NCBI GenBank assembly: GCA_021646465.1
Contig: SOET01000013.1
Coordinates: 30,483-94,482 of the forward strand
Direction: 5' to 3'
Length of the DNA: 64,000 nt
Source: Candidatus Kuenenia hertensis
GTDB lineage: Bacteria; Planctomycetota; Brocadiia; Brocadiales; Brocadiaceae
Numbering within the stretch: position 1 is the stretch's first letter; every line of letters starts with the position of its first letter. The position numbers and the translations under genes are program-made. The notes under the pieces were generated by a model that saw only the letters and a program-made list of their open reading frames with translations, was not told where the DNA came from and did not search any database. Of the stretch, positions 16,107 to 25,467 are shown piece by piece.

Positions 16107-17222
16107 ATGATGCGTTATCCCGTCCTGGTGCCAGATTTGCCGACAAAGGAACAATTGCTTCCCTGGTTGGCTAAAATTGACTCCAACAGGTGGTATACAA
16201 ATTTTGGCCCGCTGGTTCAGGAGTTTGAATCAAAACTGGCACGGCTTCTTTCGCTGGATACGGCTTATCTTGCGACGGTAAGCTCCGGTACCGCGGCGCT
16301 GGAACTTGCATTGCTTTCATATGATTTGCCAAAAAATAGTTGTGTTCTTGTTCCCTCGTTTTCCTTCCCTGCAACTGCTACCTCAGTGAAACGTGCCGGA
16401 TTATGTCCAGTTCTTACCGATGTTGACCCTGAAACATGGACATTGACTCCGGAGATTGCATATCAAGTGCTTGAGAAAAATTCTTGTAGTATGGTTATGC
16501 CTGTTGCAGCCTTTGGATGCCCGTTGCCGATAGAAACCTGGGATAAATTTAACAGTGATACGGGTATTCCTGTCTTGATAGATGCTGCCGCCTCTTTTGG
16601 CAGTCAGGCTATCGGAACCCGATGTTCCATTGCTTTTAGTTTTCATGGTACGAAGGCTTTCGGGATAGGTGAAGGCGGTTTGGTTGTTGCTAAATCTGCG
16701 GACTTTATTAAAAAGATCAGGCAGTTATGTAATTTTGGTTTTGATGGGGGCGTTATTGCCCGATGTGGTTGTAATGCTAAAATGAGTGAATATCATGCGG
16801 CGGTAGGTTTGGCGCAGTATAGCCGATGGAACGGAATAGTAAAGCAACGACAAAGTCTTTTGCAAATTTATAAGCATTTGTTGAAAAATACAGGCATCGA
16901 AATTAGCTTTCAGCAAACACCGGAGCGCTATATACCAGCACTATTACCTATCTTGATCCCTTTTTCAAACTCTTTATCAACGGTCATTGATTCTTTAACA
17001 GACCATGGTATTCAGACACGCTGCTGGTATAGTCCTCCGTTGCATAAACATCCGGCATTTATCGGTGATAAAACAATACCACCTGATGGGAAGGCATATT
17101 TACCGGTAACTGAAAATTTATCAAACTATTTATTGGGACTGCCGTTTCATTCCTTATTAGAGGAAAAGGATATCGTTTATATTTGTGACGTATTATCCAT
17201 GTCTTTAAATGGTAAAAAGTAA
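16107..17222 (+). CDS. DegT/DnrJ/EryC1/StrS sugar aminotransferase
   Basis: PLP-dependent transfer of an amino group (usually from glutamate) to a keto-sugar nucleotide, making an amino sugar for a surface glycan. The 371-residue protein has the family start (STARTING-type FGPLVQEFESKLARLL), SSGTAALELALL, PSFSFPATATSV and DAAASFGS. The PLP lysine is in SFHGTKAFGIGEGG (near residue 181), and GFDGGV..GCNAKMSEYHAAVG follows. Two ATGs (16107, 16110) are possible. It is followed by the HMW1C-like gene on the same strand, 66 bases away. The sugar substrate cannot be deduced. Confidence 0.88.
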   Translation: MMRYPVLVPDLPTKEQLLPWLAKIDSNRWYTNFGPLVQEFESKLARLLSLDTAYLATVSSGTAALELALLSYDLPKNSCVLVPSFSFPATATSVKRAGLCPVLTDVDPETWTLTPEIAYQVLEKNSCSMVMPVAAFGCPLPIETWDKFNSDTGIPVLIDAAASFGSQAIGTRCSIAFSFHGTKAFGIGEGGLVVAKSADFIKKIRQLCNFGFDGGVIARCGCNAKMSEYHAAVGLAQYSRWNGIVKQRQSLLQIYKHLLKNTGIEISFQQTPERYIPALLPILIPFSNSLSTVIDSLTDHGIQTRCWYSPPLHKHPAFIGDKTIPPDGKAYLPVTENLSNYLLGLPFHSLLEEKDIVYICDVLSMSLNGKK

Positions 17223-17288
17223 AAAAATATCTGACACGGTAAAGAAATATATATTCAAGTATTGTGTATTTTATGTTTGGAGAAACCA

Positions 17289-19259
17289 ATGACAGAAGAT
17301 AGTAATTTGCCATCCGAAAAAACGGTAGATATTTATGAACTCGAGGTGGCTGCATATCAACAAAAATACGGGGAAACCTTTAATTTGATGTGGAGGCTGT
17401 TAGGCCGTTGGTTTGATAAAGATTTCGAAGATTTAAAGCGATTGAAATTAACGAAACCTTTAAACGATGAAGAGTATTATTTAAGATGCAATACGCGTTT
17501 TGCCAGTATAATAACAATTCTTTTTGCTAACCAAAAGGTGCAGTTAGAGAATGAATTATTTTATTCGCTCTATTTAAGCAAAAATCAATTTTCTATTATT
17601 TTTGAGGTAAGTGGTTTCAGAGGCACAGACCATCTCCTGGGTACAATTGTTAACGTTACTGAAATACAAGGGTCGAAATTAAGTTTTTCTATTCAGAATG
17701 AACAACAGTGGCTGAAGTTCTTTTTATTTTACACAATCTATTCAGAAATTGAAATCGACTATATCGCTTTTTTTAAAGTGAAATCACCAGTTGTGTTGCT
17801 GGGATACTTGAGTATGATGGATGAGGTATGTGTTTTAAATAAACAAGCAAATGAGAGAAGAAATAACTTATTGGAAATCGGGCCATCGGTGGTAAAAGAG
17901 GCTGACCTGGAAACTATTTTCCAGAGGGAAGGTTTAGTGAAACGTATTTACGTACTGCTGGCACGTTTGTGGATGAGATGTTCCTACTATGATCATGAAA
18001 ACAAACATGAAATCAAAAAATATTTGAATAGTATGCTGCAGGAATGGATGAAGAAAAAAGGAGTAACAGGGCCTGCATTGCCTGTTCATTATGTAAAAAA
18101 AGAACGTCCTGTGATATTGCTTCCCATTGAGCGTTTTTTGTCGTCACACGCAATGTATAGGTGTTATGCGCCTTCTATTAAGCAACTTCGTGATAAATTT
18201 TTTCTGGTTTTGATGACAGTTCCCAATGAAATTGATGATGTTAATAGAAAGCTTTTTGACCAGGTGATAGAACTGGATTCCGACAATCCTTCCAATGTAA
18301 GAAAGCTTGTCGGAAAGGTGATTAAAATAAAACCGGATATGATTTATTATCCCAGTCTTGGCATGTCATTGTGGGCGCTGTTTTTGGCGAATTTAAGGCT
18401 TTCCCCTGTACAATTTATGACCGGGGGCCACCCAGCCACGAGTCATTCCGCATTTATTGATTATTTTTTACTTCCTGACATTGTTTTTTCTCACGAGGTT
18501 GATTGTTTTAGCGAAAAAGTTGTGTTACTGAATACCGCAGATGCACTGCAAATGATACCAGCAGAAAATGATAAACAAAACGTACCTCCGCAAATAAATA
18601 AAAATCCCTCTCCCGTGCGGCTTGTCATCACAAGCACCTCAATGAAGCTCAATGTTGGTTTTATGGAGACCTGTAAACAAATAGTATCTCAGAGTCAAAA
18701 ACCGATTGAAGTTATTTTTTTTCTTGGTACGAAGGGAATCGAGTTTTATCAGGAAAAACAACGAATTCTGAAATGGTTGCCGAGAGCGCTTATTTATCCG
18801 TTTACGGAATATAATAAATATATTACTCTGTTAAATACATGTGATATTCATTTAAGTCCTTTTCCTTTTGGAGGGACAAATAGCAACGTTGATTCTATGA
18901 AACAAGGTATTCCGATGGTTGCACTGGAAGGGCATGAACCAAGTTCCCGGACTGATTCCATATTTATTAAATTAAGCCATTTGCCGGACTGGTTGCTTAC
19001 TCATAGTAAGGAAGAATATATTCAGGCAGCATTACGTTTAATCCATAATGATGAAGAACGTGTTGCTATCAGTGAGGCGTTATTAAAACAGGATTTTGAG
19101 AAACTTTTTAGAGATCATGAATATCTCTGCCATGAGAAAGTATTTTTGAAAACTGTAGAATGGTTGTATCGCTATCACAGTGAAATCCAAAAAGACGGCA
19201 GAAAGGTGTGGACCGTTGAAGCCCAGGAAGGGGTAAGAAATGCCAGCGCTTCTTTGTAA
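17289..19259 (+). CDS. HMW1C-like (GT41-type) protein glycosyltransferase
   Basis: HMW1C-type enzymes attach hexose from a UDP- or GDP-sugar to Asn (or Ser/Thr) of secreted or surface proteins in the cytoplasm. The 656-residue protein has an all-helical N-terminal half and a GT-B C-terminal half containing HLSPFPFGGTNSNVDSMKQG, PMVALEGHEPSSRTDS and a terminal helical tail; these match the nucleotide-sugar site of HMW1C and O-GlcNAc transferases. The frame begins at a TTG (17262), but ATG 17289, with GGAG upstream, is the natural start. Neighbouring sugar genes and the nearby flagellar operon suggest that flagellin or another surface protein is the target, which is an inference. Confidence 0.75.
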   Translation: MTEDSNLPSEKTVDIYELEVAAYQQKYGETFNLMWRLLGRWFDKDFEDLKRLKLTKPLNDEEYYLRCNTRFASIITILFANQKVQLENELFYSLYLSKNQFSIIFEVSGFRGTDHLLGTIVNVTEIQGSKLSFSIQNEQQWLKFFLFYTIYSEIEIDYIAFFKVKSPVVLLGYLSMMDEVCVLNKQANERRNNLLEIGPSVVKEADLETIFQREGLVKRIYVLLARLWMRCSYYDHENKHEIKKYLNSMLQEWMKKKGVTGPALPVHYVKKERPVILLPIERFLSSHAMYRCYAPSIKQLRDKFFLVLMTVPNEIDDVNRKLFDQVIELDSDNPSNVRKLVGKVIKIKPDMIYYPSLGMSLWALFLANLRLSPVQFMTGGHPATSHSAFIDYFLLPDIVFSHEVDCFSEKVVLLNTADALQMIPAENDKQNVPPQINKNPSPVRLVITSTSMKLNVGFMETCKQIVSQSQKPIEVIFFLGTKGIEFYQEKQRILKWLPRALIYPFTEYNKYITLLNTCDIHLSPFPFGGTNSNVDSMKQGIPMVALEGHEPSSRTDSIFIKLSHLPDWLLTHSKEEYIQAALRLIHNDEERVAISEALLKQDFEKLFRDHEYLCHEKVFLKTVEWLYRYHSEIQKDGRKVWTVEAQEGVRNASASL

Positions 19260-19391
19260 ATGTTTTTTGGAGGGTGTTAACCGATTGGCTGAAATATATA
19301 GTCAAAAGCATCTGTTTTTCAAATGCTTTTACGGAGTTTATACCGAACGATGTGAATATGCTCAGATGATGCCTGCTTATATGCAGCCTGT

Positions 19392-19413
19392 GTAGAGACG
19401 CATTGTATGCGTC
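19392..19413. repeat. GTAGAGACGC palindromic repeat, copy 1
   Basis: GTAGAGACGCATTGTATGCGTC, a partial palindrome of the family whose full copies are at 19442-19468 and 35294-35321. Confidence 0.75.
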
Positions 19414-19441
19414 TTGTGTAATACAGTTATAGGTGTACAGG

Positions 19442-19468
19442 GTAGAGACGCATGCAATGCGTCTCTAC
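19442..19468. repeat. GTAGAGACGC palindromic repeat, copy 2
   Basis: GTAGAGACGCAT, GCA, ATGCGTCTCTAC: a near-perfect 27-base palindrome in the gap between the HMW1C-like and sulfatase-like genes. A dispersed family known from several phyla; function unknown. Confidence 0.8.
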
Positions 19469-19499
19469 AAAACATTGAAAATTTGTTTACTTGGGTAAA

Positions 19500-20837
19500 A
19501 TGAAAAACTTTGTACGAATATGTCTACTATTTAGTTTATTTATAATGGCATATATTAGTTGCCGTAGTGCGTATGCAAAGGAAGACAGGCCGAATATTCT
19601 GCTTTTTACCATTGATGCCTGCCGTCCTGAACATTTTGGTTGCTATGGGTATTCCCGAAAACTCACCCCGAATATTGATAGTCTTGCGGAAAAGGGGGTA
19701 TTGTTTACTAATGCATTCAGTCAGTCGGCATGGACTACGCCGGGAGTGATATCGATATTTACCTCATTGTATCCGTTTACCCATAGGGTGGAAACCCGGG
19801 GAGATTCACTGAATACGAAAGTCGTAACCTTGCCTGAGGTTTTAAAAGAAAACGGATACGCGGTGCCTGTGTTACCGAGATTTGTCGATATCCCGAATTA
19901 CTGGAATCTTGGTTTTGATGCGGAGGAAAAAGGGAAATTCAGAGGGAAAGAAGGAGAGGATTTGTTGAAATTATTACATGCTTACAAAGAAAATCAACCC
20001 TTTTTCATATGGTATCATTACCATGGACTGCATTTGCCCTATGATTCTTCTGATTTACATAGCTGTGTAATTGCTGAAGATGAAGGAAAGCAACCTGTTG
20101 TTGAATCCGAAGGGATTTCATTGATAAAAACGAAGTCGGTTATCAAACACGATTATGTTGTTTTTACCGATGAGGATAAAAGTTGTGCTGTTAAGTTGTA
20201 TGATAGTCAATTACTGCCGTTAGATGACTATGTAGAGAGATTGGTCAGGAAATTAAAAGAATGGAAATTATATGATAACACGATAATCATTATTACTTCT
20301 GACCATGGAGAAGAGTTGTTTGAACACGGTTTTGTTGGTCATGCTTCGACTTCGTTAAAGGCGAAGCTGTATGAAGAAATCATACGGATACCACTCATCA
20401 TTTTGTGGCCGAAAAAAATAAAGCACAAAAGAATTGACGCACACGTGCAGCAGGTAGATATTATGCCTACTGTTCTTGATATGCTGGATATTCCTGTAAA
20501 AAATAAATTAGAGGGACGTTCCTTGTTGCCGTTGATAGAGAACAATCAAGATGCTCAGTCCGCGGCAATATATTGTGAAACAATTATGGGCGGCTATCAG
20601 AGTACCGAGGAATTGCGGAAGATCAGGTTGCGTTGCATAAGGACGGAGAGATGGAAGTTGATTGTAAAAAATGCTAATGATTATGATACGTATGCGTTGT
20701 ATGACTTGAAGAATGATCCCGGAGAAAAAGAAAATGTTGTTAAAAAATATCCCGATATTGCGGCTGATTTGCAGAAAAAACTCTTTGCAAAAATCGGATA
20801 TAATAAACTTCCGGAAACTGGTGTCATGAAAAAGTAA
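19500..20837 (+). CDS. Exported sulfatase/phosphatase-superfamily protein lacking the formylglycine motif
   Basis: A 445-residue alkaline-phosphatase-superfamily enzyme with a signal peptide (ICLLFSLFIMAYIS, cleavage near AYA). Metal-binding positions are seen in LLFTIDACRPEHFGCYGY and IIITSDHGEELFEHG. Where true sulfatases have C/S-x-P-x-R (converted to formylglycine), this one has SAWTTPGVISIFTSLYP, so a Thr or Ser would have to be the nucleophile, as in phosphoglycerol transferases and phosphodiesterases. ATG 19500 is preferred to the upstream TTG 19491. It follows the glycosylation genes and is convergent with flgI. Likely acts on a surface glycan; activity unknown. Confidence 0.75.
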   Translation: MKNFVRICLLFSLFIMAYISCRSAYAKEDRPNILLFTIDACRPEHFGCYGYSRKLTPNIDSLAEKGVLFTNAFSQSAWTTPGVISIFTSLYPFTHRVETRGDSLNTKVVTLPEVLKENGYAVPVLPRFVDIPNYWNLGFDAEEKGKFRGKEGEDLLKLLHAYKENQPFFIWYHYHGLHLPYDSSDLHSCVIAEDEGKQPVVESEGISLIKTKSVIKHDYVVFTDEDKSCAVKLYDSQLLPLDDYVERLVRKLKEWKLYDNTIIIITSDHGEELFEHGFVGHASTSLKAKLYEEIIRIPLIILWPKKIKHKRIDAHVQQVDIMPTVLDMLDIPVKNKLEGRSLLPLIENNQDAQSAAIYCETIMGGYQSTEELRKIRLRCIRTERWKLIVKNANDYDTYALYDLKNDPGEKENVVKKYPDIAADLQKKLFAKIGYNKLPETGVMKK

Positions 20838-20851
20838 GACGTTTTCGTTTT

Positions 20852-22009
20852 TCACATGATTACCAGTTCCGCGTGCAATGCTCCTGCTTTTTTAATGGCC
20901 TGAAATATTGAGATGAGATCCCTGGGGGTTACTCCCAATACGTTAAGTGCGCGGGCGACATCTGAAATAGAAACACCTTCCTGCAGTACGGTTAATCTGC
21001 TTTTTTCCTCACCTACTTGTATATCGGTACGCGCCATATCCCTTGTTTCTCCCGATGCCAGCATATTAGGCTGGGAAACCTCTTTTTCTTCTTTAATCGT
21101 TATGCTTAAGTTTCCATGGGCAACAGCTACAGTTGATATTCTGACATGTTCATCGGCAACAATAGTTCCGGTCCGTTCATTAATAATTACCTTCGCAATA
21201 CTGTCGGTTTTGATGTAAAGTTCTTCGATATTGGAGATAAATTTTACAATAGTTTCCTCTGCCTGAAATTCTTGCGGGGGTTTTATATTAATAACAGCGG
21301 CGTCGGTTGCAATCGCGGAATGCGGATACAAATTATTTATTAATTCTGCCACACGGGTGGCAGTGGTAAAATCCGGGTTTCTCAGTACAATACTCAACGA
21401 TTGTCCTTTCAGAAAGGAAGTGTAAATTTCCTTTTCAACTATTGCTCCGTTTGAAATGTGTGCGGTGGTAACTATGTTTTTTCTTGAAGATTGGGCTTCC
21501 CCTTCGATGCTGTACCCGCCAACGGTGAGAGCTCCCTGGGCGACTGCATATACTTCATTATCGGCGCCCTGTAATGCTGTCTGAAGTAATACACCACCTT
21601 CCAAACTTTTGCAATCACCTATAGAAGAAAGCGTTACGTCTAACTTATCGCCTGGCCTTGCAAATGCGGGAATATTTGCAGTAACCATGACCACGGCAAC
21701 ATTTTTGGAGAAAAAATCTTCTTGTTCCATCAGTACTCCAAGTTTTTCAAAAACATTTACTGCCAATTGACTGGTAAGTTTAAAAATCTGGCTGTTATCG
21801 CCTGTTCCCTGAAGCCCAATCACAATACCATATCCATAAAGCTGGTTTTCTCGGACGCCCTGCACATACGCAATATCTTTAATCCGTACGGCAGCATGTG
21901 CCTGATGTGCAAATGGAGTTATCAGTATTGTGCTTGCGATAATAAAAGATGTTAGAATACATTTCAGGATAAATCTGATTGTAAATTGTTTTCTTCTCAT
22001 AGCATTCAC
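20852..22009 (-). CDS. flgI: Flagellar P-ring protein FlgI
   Basis: Forms the ring around the flagellar rod in the peptidoglycan layer. The 385-residue protein has a signal peptide (ILTSFIIASTILITPFAHQAHA), then RIKDIAYVQGVRENQLYGYG and IGLQGTGDN, which open every FlgI. DVTLSSIGDCKSLEGGVLL follows, and the conserved end RALNVLGVTPRDLISIFQAI is present. It is the last gene of the flgF-flgG-flgA-flgH-flgI run. An alternative ATG lies three codons in. Full length, with no abnormality seen. Confidence 0.95.
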   Translation of the reverse strand: MNAMRRKQFTIRFILKCILTSFIIASTILITPFAHQAHAAVRIKDIAYVQGVRENQLYGYGIVIGLQGTGDNSQIFKLTSQLAVNVFEKLGVLMEQEDFFSKNVAVVMVTANIPAFARPGDKLDVTLSSIGDCKSLEGGVLLQTALQGADNEVYAVAQGALTVGGYSIEGEAQSSRKNIVTTAHISNGAIVEKEIYTSFLKGQSLSIVLRNPDFTTATRVAELINNLYPHSAIATDAAVINIKPPQEFQAEETIVKFISNIEELYIKTDSIAKVIINERTGTIVADEHVRISTVAVAHGNLSITIKEEKEVSQPNMLASGETRDMARTDIQVGEEKSRLTVLQEGVSISDVARALNVLGVTPRDLISIFQAIKKAGALHAELVIM

Positions 22010-22102
22010 CGTAAGTAGTAGTTATAAATAATTTTTATTCAAATACAGGCATTCAGGGCTTTATTGTTTATGAAAATATAAAAGGAGATATTTACTGTTA
22101 AC

Positions 22103-22723
22103 TTAGAATGGCGATATAAATTCCTTTATACGATAAAACCATCCCCGCTTGGCGGCATTCGTCAAAAATCCTTTACCTTCCAGACTTATGTTGGCATTCG
22201 CAATCGAGCTTGATTGGATTATGTTATCCACGCTCACATCGATTGGCCGAATGATTCCGGATACCTTTATAGTATATTTTTCCTTGTTAACGTCTACTTC
22301 TCTGTTTCCTTCGATAATAAGATTCCCATTAGACAATATTTCCGTTACTACCGCCGTAATTTCTAATTGGAGACTGCGGCTGCTGTCGTATTGTCCCTCG
22401 CCGCTGAAAGAGTGTTGTGTTTGTGATGATACATTGGGCAGATAGTCTTGCAGTGCGAATAATTTTCGCGAAAAATCTGAAGCATCTACATTAATTTCAT
22501 GGCTTGTACTTTGGTCCGCGCTGGAATCTTCCGTTCCTGTAATTGCGGTTGATTCATTTATTATAACCGTTACGATGTCTCCAATACGCATTGCACGATT
22601 GTCATTATAAAGATTTGTATTTAACGTAATTCGTTTTTGCCAGAGAGATTCTCCCATTGCGTCAGTTGTAAAGGCGATAAATGCTAAAGATGCAATAATA
22701 TATGAAATAGTTTTCTTTTTCAT
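22103..22723 (-). CDS. flgH: Flagellar L-ring protein FlgH
   Basis: Forms the bushing of the flagellar rod in the outer membrane, which shows the cell has a Gram-negative type envelope. The 206-residue protein has RIGDIVTVIINESTAITG, FSGEGQYDSSRSLQLEITAVV and NLIIEGNREVDVN, then the conserved IRPIDVSVDN and the glycine-rich end. Enterobacterial FlgH is a lipoprotein, but the signal peptide here (IIASLAFIAFTTDAMG) has no lipobox cysteine. It lies 93 bases before flgI in the operon and 71 bases after flgA. Confidence 0.93.
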   Translation of the reverse strand: MKKKTISYIIASLAFIAFTTDAMGESLWQKRITLNTNLYNDNRAMRIGDIVTVIINESTAITGTEDSSADQSTSHEINVDASDFSRKLFALQDYLPNVSSQTQHSFSGEGQYDSSRSLQLEITAVVTEILSNGNLIIEGNREVDVNKEKYTIKVSGIIRPIDVSVDNIIQSSSIANANISLEGKGFLTNAAKRGWFYRIKEFISPF

Positions 22724-22794
22724 AATAATCCCCGCGATGGGGTCCTTGATTTAAAAATGTATTGAGTATTTATTAAAAGCAGTACACACTTTCA

Positions 22795-23775
22795 TTAAAG
22801 GATTACCTTCACAGTATAATCATCTTTAACTTCTCCGTATAATTCTCTTTTTGTGTCTAAGTTCATGATCTTTATCACCCTTCCCTTATAACCGTCTTCT
22901 TTTGCAATTCCTTTCGTAATAACGCTAAGATTGCCGATTTTTACAAGAATCTTGACGAGTTCTCCCTTTTTTATCGCAGCAGGTTCATCAATCATGTTTT
23001 GAGTAAGAGGTTTATCCGGCAAAATTGTGTATAAAACACGTTTCCCCAAAAGAGGTTTCATATTGTCAAATGTAGTAATCCCCGGCATCCTTGTCGTTTC
23101 TACACGTTTAATATAAAGATCTTTAGCGGTTAAAATATCGTTTCTGTTAATTCTTTTGCTGGCAACAACTATATCCTCATAATGTCGTATGTTAAAATAC
23201 ATCGGTATTTTCTGATATTGCTTGTCGCCAACATATATTCGTACAACCACTTGAACTCTGCCTCTGCTTTTGTTTGCGTTTACCTGTGATACCTCCATAC
23301 GAATATTTCCTCCGCCAAAAGGCAACATCGCATCGTTTGGAGGTCTGTCGGCTTCGACAACGATTTCTTCATTTCTTTCTGAAAAAGAAAGATTTGAAGT
23401 AACGTAATCTTTTGCAGTTTGCAGAATTTCATCTCCGGTAATGGTAATTGATTCTACGGATATCATTGAGAAATCATTTTTACCATAAGAGACTTCATTG
23501 GGGTCTATTCCCGCATCCAGAAGACGGGAAGTAATAATATTTTTTTCTATTTTTCTCACGTTGCCCGGCCATGGGGTATTTCCGATATACACATTATTTA
23601 GTTTCTGCAAAAGGTCTGAATCATTGCAGGATATATAAGCAATATCGCCAAGGGTTACTTCCTTTTCGGGCAGCGTTACGGAATCTTTTAGCTCAATTGT
23701 AATCTGTTCCCCAAAGGTTATGGAAATGGTGGTCAACATTAAAAAAGGAATTATTAGTAAAAATTTAGTTTTCAT
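22795..23775 (-). CDS. flgA: Flagellar P-ring assembly chaperone FlgA
   Basis: Periplasmic chaperone that helps FlgI assemble. The 326-residue protein has a signal peptide (FLLIIPFLMLTTISITFG), an N-terminal region and the C-terminal SAF/FlgA domain: DIVVASKRINRNDILTAKDL, KRVLYTILPDKPLTQNMI and KKGELVKILVKIGNLSV, ending in YGEVKDDYTVKVIL. It is longer than E. coli FlgA (about 219) because of an extended N-terminal part, as in many non-proteobacteria. It lies between flgG and flgH. Confidence 0.9.
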   Translation of the reverse strand: MKTKFLLIIPFLMLTTISITFGEQITIELKDSVTLPEKEVTLGDIAYISCNDSDLLQKLNNVYIGNTPWPGNVRKIEKNIITSRLLDAGIDPNEVSYGKNDFSMISVESITITGDEILQTAKDYVTSNLSFSERNEEIVVEADRPPNDAMLPFGGGNIRMEVSQVNANKSRGRVQVVVRIYVGDKQYQKIPMYFNIRHYEDIVVASKRINRNDILTAKDLYIKRVETTRMPGITTFDNMKPLLGKRVLYTILPDKPLTQNMIDEPAAIKKGELVKILVKIGNLSVITKGIAKEDGYKGRVIKIMNLDTKRELYGEVKDDYTVKVIL

Positions 23776-23874
23776 AACAGCCCCATTTCTTTTTTCCAGT
23801 ATATGATGTGAGACCTTTTAAATATTTTCAAAAGTTTATATAAAGAATCAATTCAAACAGCTTAAAACCATCCT

Positions 23875-24663
23875 CTATCTTGCCATACTGTTAATCGTTG
23901 ATAACATTTCATCGCTTGCAGATATTGCTCTGGAGTTAATTTCGTAAGCGCGTTGAGCAGTAATCAGGTTTACAAGCTCTGTAACGGTTTCAACATTGGA
24001 ATTTTCAAGAAATCCCTGATAGATTTCGCCGCTTCCCTGTTCACCCGGTACGGTTACTGAAGGAGCGCCTGAGGCGACCGTTTCAAGGTATAAATTTTTT
24101 CCCAGGCTATCAAGCCCTGAAGAGTTAGGAAACATTGCCAGCATAATCTGGCCCACATTTTGAAGGGTTCCGCTTGCGTCGGAACCTTTTACATATACCG
24201 TTCCGTCGGTTCCGATGGAAATCTCTGTTGCGTCAGTAACTGTAATGGAAGGTGATAAAGGCAAGCCGTCTGCTGTTACTATTTCCCCTTTGCTGTTTAA
24301 TTCAAATGAACCGTCTCGTGTATATGCAATGGTACCGTCTGCCTGCTGGATTTGAAAAAACCCTTTTCCCTGGATAGCGAGGTCCAATTCTCTTTCTGTA
24401 TTTACGTGATTACCCTGGGAGAATACCTTGGAAATGGAAATTGTTCTCACACCACCTCCCAGTTGGATACCCGCCGGGATTTCAAAACCCTGCGCCGACT
24501 CGGAACCTGCTATATACCGTTTGCTGTAAAGCAGGTCCTGAAAGTTAATCTGGCTTCTTTTAAATCCCGTAGTGTTAATATTTGACAAGTTATTTGAAAC
24601 ATTATCCAGGTAAAGCTGTTGCGCTTTCATACCTGTTGCTGCTGTGTAAAGCGCTCTTAACAT
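23875..24663 (-). CDS. flgG: Flagellar distal rod protein FlgG
   Basis: Builds the distal rod of the basal body, exported by the flagellar type III apparatus, so it has no signal peptide. The 262-residue protein begins MLRALYTAATGMKAQQLYLD and NVSNNLSNINTTGFKRSQ, the canonical FlgG N-terminus, and has the C-terminal SNVETVTELVNLITAQRAYE repeat motif that makes the coiled-coil. GGVRTISI and GLPLSPSI are present too. Length matches E. coli FlgG (260). It follows flgF by 19 bases. Confidence 0.96.
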   Translation of the reverse strand: MLRALYTAATGMKAQQLYLDNVSNNLSNINTTGFKRSQINFQDLLYSKRYIAGSESAQGFEIPAGIQLGGGVRTISISKVFSQGNHVNTERELDLAIQGKGFFQIQQADGTIAYTRDGSFELNSKGEIVTADGLPLSPSITVTDATEISIGTDGTVYVKGSDASGTLQNVGQIMLAMFPNSSGLDSLGKNLYLETVASGAPSVTVPGEQGSGEIYQGFLENSNVETVTELVNLITAQRAYEINSRAISASDEMLSTINSMAR

Positions 24664-24682
24664 TTTTCATCTCCTTAGTTTT

Positions 24683-25411
24683 TTACGAGACAAGTCCGAT
24701 AAGTTTTTTCATAGAATCGTTAATGGCGTCTGTTGATTTGTTGCCTGATTGAAAGTTTCTCATATTGGCAATCATATTTACCATTTCATCGATGACATTA
24801 ACATTTGATTTTTCCAGATACCCATGTGCAATTTCAAAACTTCCCTGCGCTGAGGAGGGTTCTGCATTGTCTGAAGCCACATAAGCGCTTCCGCCGATTG
24901 ATTTAAGGCCGTCAAGGCTAGAGAAATTAACGATATTGATTTTGCTTATCGTTTTGCCATCGATGGAAACAGACCCGTCTGCCTTAAAGGTAAATGATTT
25001 TGCGTTATCAGGTATTTGAATAGGGCCCCCACCGCTCATCAAAGGCCAACCTTCAGGGGTTACTATTGTTCTATCGCGTGAAAGCATAAATTGTCCGCTT
25101 CTTGTATAAGCAATCCCTGCTTTCGTTTGAACTTCAAAAAAACCATCGCCTTTTATTGCAAGATCAAGATCATTACCAGTGTATTGCATTACTCCTTGAG
25201 AAAAATCTGTTGCCACTTTCCCCAAAGTACTGCCTGTTCCCTCAGAGGTTTCTTTTGCCTGGTTTTTTGAACCCGCGACAAAAGACTCAAATACGGCAAT
25301 ATTCTTTTTGTATCCTACGGTATTTACGTTTGCTAAATTACGGGCAATAACTGCCTGATATTCTCCCTGACCCATCATGTTTGTTGCTCCGGCATATAAA
25401 CCGCTAATCAT
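24683..25411 (-). CDS. flgF: Flagellar proximal rod protein FlgF
   Basis: Proximal rod subunit. The 242-residue protein starts MISGLYAGATNMMGQGEYQA with NLANVNTVGYKKN, and ends SNVNVIDEMVNMIANMRNFQ, the standard rod-protein termini. GDGFFEVQTKAGIAYTRSG lies between. It is the first gene of the operon; GGAGG sits 11 bases before its ATG, and a sigma-54-type promoter lies about 57 bases further up. FlgF and FlgG are paralogues; gene order and length favour FlgF here. Confidence 0.9.
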   Translation of the reverse strand: MISGLYAGATNMMGQGEYQAVIARNLANVNTVGYKKNIAVFESFVAGSKNQAKETSEGTGSTLGKVATDFSQGVMQYTGNDLDLAIKGDGFFEVQTKAGIAYTRSGQFMLSRDRTIVTPEGWPLMSGGGPIQIPDNAKSFTFKADGSVSIDGKTISKINIVNFSSLDGLKSIGGSAYVASDNAEPSSAQGSFEIAHGYLEKSNVNVIDEMVNMIANMRNFQSGNKSTDAINDSMKKLIGLVS

Positions 25412-25467
25412 GTTTTTACATCCTCCATGGTTGTAAAAAAGTATTAAAAATTTTTGCTATCCACTAG

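Noticed and set aside
19500..19590. Sulfatase-like protein as a lipoprotein (YISC)
   Set aside because: The -3 residue is Tyr, outside the lipobox consensus; a plain signal peptide with cleavage after AYA is likelier.
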